Source: Trichopria drosophilae
Taxonomy: Eukaryota; Arthropoda; Insecta; Hymenoptera; Diapriidae
Length of the DNA: 64,000 bases
Assembly (NCBI GenBank): GCA_030407085.1
Contig: CM059586.1
Coordinates: 90,641,501-90,705,500, forward strand
Reading direction: 5' to 3'
Shown: piece after piece, positions 59,830 to 64,000 of the stretch
Numbering within the stretch: position 1 is the stretch's first letter
Layout: each line of letters begins with the position of its first letter
Made by a program: the position numbers and the translations under genes
The notes under the pieces: generated by a model
What the model was told of the DNA's origin: nothing
Seen by the model: the letters and a program-made list of their open reading frames with translations, nothing else
The model's database searches: none

Positions 59830-60060
59830 TACACGTGTCCGTAAAGTAGACACTTTACTTTTAGTCCGTAAAGTGTGATTTTACGGGCTGATCTCTGCAG
59901 TTATTACGGACTAAAAACAGTCGTTAATGTGCCTACTTTTGTGAACAGTGTACAAAAAAATAGTGTTCGTTCCTCGGCCGTCAAATTTTACGACCTCGGT
60001 TTGGAGATAGCGCGATCTCCACTCGGTCCGTAAAATTGAACTTTACGGCCTAGGACCGAA
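59830..60060. repeat. Palindrome-rich segment with TCCGTAAAGT motifs
   Basis: GTCCGTAAAGT and its complement ACTTTACGG alternate several times (59838-59880, 60030-60050). TCGGTTTGGAGATAGCGCGATCTCC contains a GGAGAT...ATCTCC hairpin. It is probably a short palindromic element; ends not resolved. 60061-61183 shows nothing recognised. Confidence 0.45.
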
Positions 60061-61183
60061 AAGTACTATTATAGGAAAATTAGGTGCCTATTTACATTTA
60101 ACACACTTAAATTTTATATAATTTATTTTTAATCAGCAATAAATCACATTAAAATATTAAGGATTTACATGCATCCCTACATAAAACTAATTAACAAATA
60201 ATGAACGAAACAAATTTTTTATTCATATTACATTTTATTTTTTGTCACTCTAACTAAAAATTGTTACGTTCTGTTTTATAATGTTCTAAAATGGTAACAA
60301 AAAATGCTTTGTTTATATGTTTCAGACTAAAAATCGATGTCTGTTATTACGGAACATTTTTTTATTACCATTTCGAATAATTCCAAATGTTGGGTAACAT
60401 TTAAGGTTTATTTAAAAATCCTTATATTTTTTCTAAAATCATTTTCATGAAATTTAATGGCGGTTATTTACTCGTTTATGAGTAAGTCAGCTGATAGATT
60501 GGATAGTATTGAGGTAAGTCAGAAGGCAAACAGCGCAAATGTACATAATCGGCATTCTTACATTCATTCAGATAATATTATGTAAACAAACAACATCCAT
60601 AATTAGGATAAGGAAGTGATTGCATAATTATAAACACTCCGAATTGAAATATAAATAGAAACACGTGTGATTTTGGCTTTTACATAATTGAGGTAAATGC
60701 CTTCAATAAGTGGTGCGTTATCACATTCATGCGATACCTCCGAGTTTCATTGATTCTTAACAAATGTATCATTTTTATCAGATAATCTGAAAATTGCCTT
60801 TATTTGTTGCAGGTTCAGTATACCCATGTGTAAAAATGACAATCGATGTACGTAGTATTGAAAGCAGAAATTGTTGTTTAGCGAGTCGACGAATGGGTTT
60901 CAAAAGTTTATTAAAAAAACTTTGCCAAATACAGTCAACAATGAAAATATGTCAACAACAAAAATTAAAAACAAAATATAATTAATACCGAACTAACATT
61001 TAAATTGTCATTACGGCAAACAAATTGTTGATAAATGGTTTGTTAGGTATACTATACTGATTTATTAGTATAACAAGCAGAATTGTATAGGAACGAATTT
61101 TATAAACAAACAAAGGCTATCATTGTAACAATCAAATATTGCTATATACTTTGTCTATAAAATAATTTCATGTTTTTGTAAAC

Positions 61184-61622
61184 GTACCCAGGAAAAAATG
61201 GATTATATATAATTATATATAAATTTAGATGCAATTATATATAATCATATATAATTATATATGTTTATATACGATTATATATAATTATATACAATTTTTG
61301 ATACAATTAGATCCAATTATATATTATTATATATAATTATTTATAATTATATATGGATTTTGGCCGTATATAATTATATATAATCGTATATAAACATATA
61401 TAATTATATATTAGCATATATAATTGTATATAATTGACCGCTTTGTATATAATTATATACGGCCAAAACCCATATATAATTATATATAATTGGATCTAAT
61501 TGTATCAAAAATTGTATATAATCGTATATAAACATATATAATTATATATTATTATATATAATTGGATCTAATTGTATCAAAAATTATATATAATTATATA
61601 TAATCCATTTTTTCCCGGGTAC
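61184..61622. mobile_element. Palindromic AT-rich element, ends GTACCCAGGAAAAAATGGAT
   Basis: GTACCCAGGAAAAAATGGAT at 61184 pairs with ATCCATTTTTTCCCGGGTAC ending at 61622. The interior is built from TATATAATTATATATAA modules with mirrored landmarks: TTGATACAATTAGATCCAAT against ATTGGATCTAATTGTATCAA, and TTTTGGCCGTATATAATT against its complement. It is non-coding. Confidence 0.7.
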
Positions 61623-61918
61623 TCAGTTCTTATTTTAAAGTTTTGAATATGGACACGTTAATTTGTCCCGTATTTTTTCTTAATCACCACGTGATATAAA
61701 ATGCGATGGAGGGGTACCAATGACTAAATTTTGGAGCTTCCATGATGTTTTATTTTCATCTTCACATTGAATGAAGAACAATTGAGAACCTATCTGCTTA
61801 GTTAAAAGAGAAATCCCCAAAAAACGCCATAGTAACAGTTAATGTAACAATCACATAACATAATTGCCATTGAAATGTTACATAACTGTTACGTCTATCA
61901 CTTCCAAATATTCTATTA

Positions 61919-62938
61919 GTAGACCTTCGGAAAGACTGGGTCACCTGGAAAAAATGTTATTGATATGTTTTCCGACGTATTTTGGGTCGCTGAACACGAA
62001 TCTGAAGTAAAAAATTTGTCGCTCGGCCATATATTGGCCGCTATATTGAAAAAATATCGAAAAATCGTCCTTTTTTTTTAGTTTTTTCCATTTATCATGA
62101 AAACTCGAACTCGCAAGAAAAATAGTTTCAAACAAAAAATGTAGAGCTTGAATTTGTCTATAAAAAGCATTCAATACAATTTCTTCATAAAATTAAAAGT
62201 AACGCCATAAATGAAGGTTGAATACGAGAATGTAGTCAGTGAATTTCAGAAGGATAGGAACTAGCCGGATTCAAACTCCGCTAGATGGCGAATTGCGATT
62301 CCGCGGTCGATACGCGTTCTCGTCTCAATAATTGGTTACTGTTTCGTTGATTAGGCTGCTTGTTAGTCACAGCAATATACAGCAAAGATGGCATTTACGC
62401 ATACCCAATTTATTATTGGATGCGCTGATGAGAGATGGTGTATTCAGTTTCTCATTGACGAACAAACGAATTCAGCTTAGTTATGACACTCAGATGTTTC
62501 GTTTTTTGATTTTTTACATCTTGCTGAGTATTTGCTCAAACGAGGCCACCCGTTAAAAATTCGAATCTCTGCGTTTTTCGATGTGTTCGCCGAATTTCAA
62601 AAAAACATGATGTCAGCTAGTAAATAAAATCCCATATTCAACCTCCATTTACGGCGTTATTTTTGACTTTACGAAGAAAATGTATAGGACCTTTTTTGTA
62701 GAAAATTTCGTGCTCTACATTTTTTAGTTGAAACTCTTTTTCGTGCAACTTCGAGTTTTCAAGATAAATGCAAAAAAATTTGTAAAATGACATTTTTTCG
62801 ATGTTTTTTCAATACAGCGGCCAAGATATGTCCGAGCGAGAAATTTTGACTTCAGATTCATGTTCAGCGATTAAAAATACATCGGAAAACATGTCAATAA
62901 AATTTTTTCCAGGTGACCCAGTCTTTCCGAAGGTTTAC
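61919..62938. mobile_element. Foldback element, 1.02 kb, with ~310-bp arms and tRNA-like loop
   Basis: GACCTTCGGAAAGACTGGGT at 61922 pairs with ACCCAGTCTTTCCGAAGGTT near 62935. Further paired blocks are TGATATGTTTTCCGA/TCGGAAAACATGTCA and GGTCGCTGAACACGAATCTGA/CAGATTCATGTTCAGCGA. The loop (about 62236-62624) contains a minus-strand tRNA-like stretch (AACGCGTATCGACCGCGGA...GAGTTTGAATCC). No protein is encoded; the open frames seen here lie in the arms. Confidence 0.8.
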
Positions 62939-63099
62939 CTAAAGATGATCTGAACTCGTGATCGAAACTTCGCAAAAAGTAAACTTTTACGCCCGCATGT
63001 AATCATCGTGAAGGCTTCGTCCGCATTTTGGGCTGATCACATGCAAGTGAAAACATTATTTTACGCCCTTGAGACGAAAATAAGTATTTTGCTTTCATT

Positions 63100-64000
63100 T
63101 ATTTGTGTAAATTTATATATGATCCTGATACTTTCTCGGGGAAATAAATTATATATAATATATACAATTGAATAGGATTTTATATTATTACATAAAGATT
63201 CTTGACGTGAATAAATATATATAATTATAAATAAAGTAGTTTAATTATATATAATTATTTACGTCTAAAATCCATATTATAATGTGTAATTGTATCGATT
63301 CATATATAAAATGATATATCATTACCAACAATTACACATAATCTTACATGGATTTTAGTCGTACAATTATACCATTTATATATACGATTCATTCATAAAT
63401 GATCGTATACGTCGATCAGTTTATACATAATTCGTGTTTTCACAGGTTTACATTCTCTCGTCTATTTATTCTCTATGTAATAATTTTGTTTACAAATCAA
63501 ACTCTAACTACGAATTATATATCATTTTAAATACAATTATATATAATTAGACATAATTTGATATACTTTCATGTGGAATTTGGTCGTATATATTCATATA
63601 TGATTGTAACAATATGTAAAATGATATACCATTACGTTCAATTATATATAAATCGAATAATTTCTATATATAAATATTTAGCTCCAAATTCCGTATATAG
63701 TTATATATAATTCAAATGATTAACGTGAATAATTATATATAATATACACACTCGTCCATGATTATAGACATACTTGGAAATAATCATATATAGATTTTGA
63801 CCGTATACATCTATATATAATTATATATAAAGACATACATTTATATATGTATATTACATGTATGGAAGAAATCCATATATAAAAATAGAGAATTGCATAC
63901 AATTGCAGAAATAACTGTACTATTCATATATAACAATTTTATGTATAATATAAACTGCATTATTATATATAAATTTTTGTTGTCTAAGTTATGAAATTTA
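63100..64000. repeat. AT-rich region of TATATAATTATA modules
   Basis: It is built of the same module as the 61.2-kb element (ATATATAATTATA, TTTGGTCGTATATAT, TTTGACCGTATA) but without clear terminal repeats before the window ends. It may be a larger or older relative running off the edge. Confidence 0.5.

Noticed and set aside
62255..62325. Functional tRNA on the minus strand
   Set aside because: Only a B-box-like GAGTTTGAATCC and part of a D-arm-like region are recognisable; acceptor and anticodon arms do not pair.
1..64000. CRISPR arrays, bacterial operons, rRNA genes
   Set aside because: Spliced animal genes and insect-type repeats dominate; the regular repeats seen are satellites, not spacer arrays, and no rRNA motif was recognised.

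Overview
This is an AT-rich eukaryotic window that reads as insect genomic DNA. Two conserved animal genes with short, canonical GT-AG introns are present: CIAPIN1/anamorsin and a cueball-like YWTD/EGF receptor. There are also degenerate (TTAGG)n-type repeats, several non-LTR retrotransposon remnants, and many small inverted-repeat DNA elements. One retrotransposon remnant, together with some repeat motifs, resembles families I associate with ants and parasitoid wasps, so Hymenoptera is my best guess; this is inference, not proof.

Region 1 (1-19351) is a head-to-tail array of about 7.5 near-identical units of 2589-2603 bp that starts to the left of the window. Each complete unit carries an intact 118-codon ankyrin-repeat gene (seven copies). 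Upstream lies a 60-codon hydrophobic ORF that is open and TATA-preceded only in the right-hand units. Units 1-3 (type A) and 5-8 (type B) form two sequence subfamilies, and unit 4 is a chimera. Between A and B the ankyrin gene differs by eight synonymous codons and only one amino-acid change (A14V), so the protein looks selected. The array stops abruptly at a roughly 500-bp minisatellite made of 31 perfect copies of a 16-mer, one A followed by fifteen C.

Region 2 (19.9-24.3 kb) holds a CA microsatellite, a broken two-exon gene of a widespread insect family, three small inverted-repeat elements (one with a TTAA duplication, one with TA), and the complete five-exon CIAPIN1 gene on the plus strand.

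Region 3 (24.3-36.2 kb) is a nest of mobile-element remains: a TA-flanked MITE, foldback elements, a Penelope-like inverted repeat with a hammerhead-like core and a 15-bp target duplication, 5'-truncated non-LTR retrotransposons, and a terminal-inverted-repeat element split by an internally deleted retrotransposon with a perfect 17-bp target duplication.

Region 4 (36.2-38.05 kb, minus strand) contains the last five coding exons of the cueball-like gene. Its signal-peptide exon was not found.

Region 5 (38-64 kb) has no recognisable coding exon. It holds minus-strand retrotransposon fragments, a repeat-filled element at 40 kb, a 5-kb palindrome with roughly 2-kb arms (43.7-48.8 kb), further foldback copies and AT-rich palindromes. 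It may be largely the upstream intron or intergenic DNA of the cueball-like gene. The two host genes show no evident functional link to each other or to the ankyrin array.
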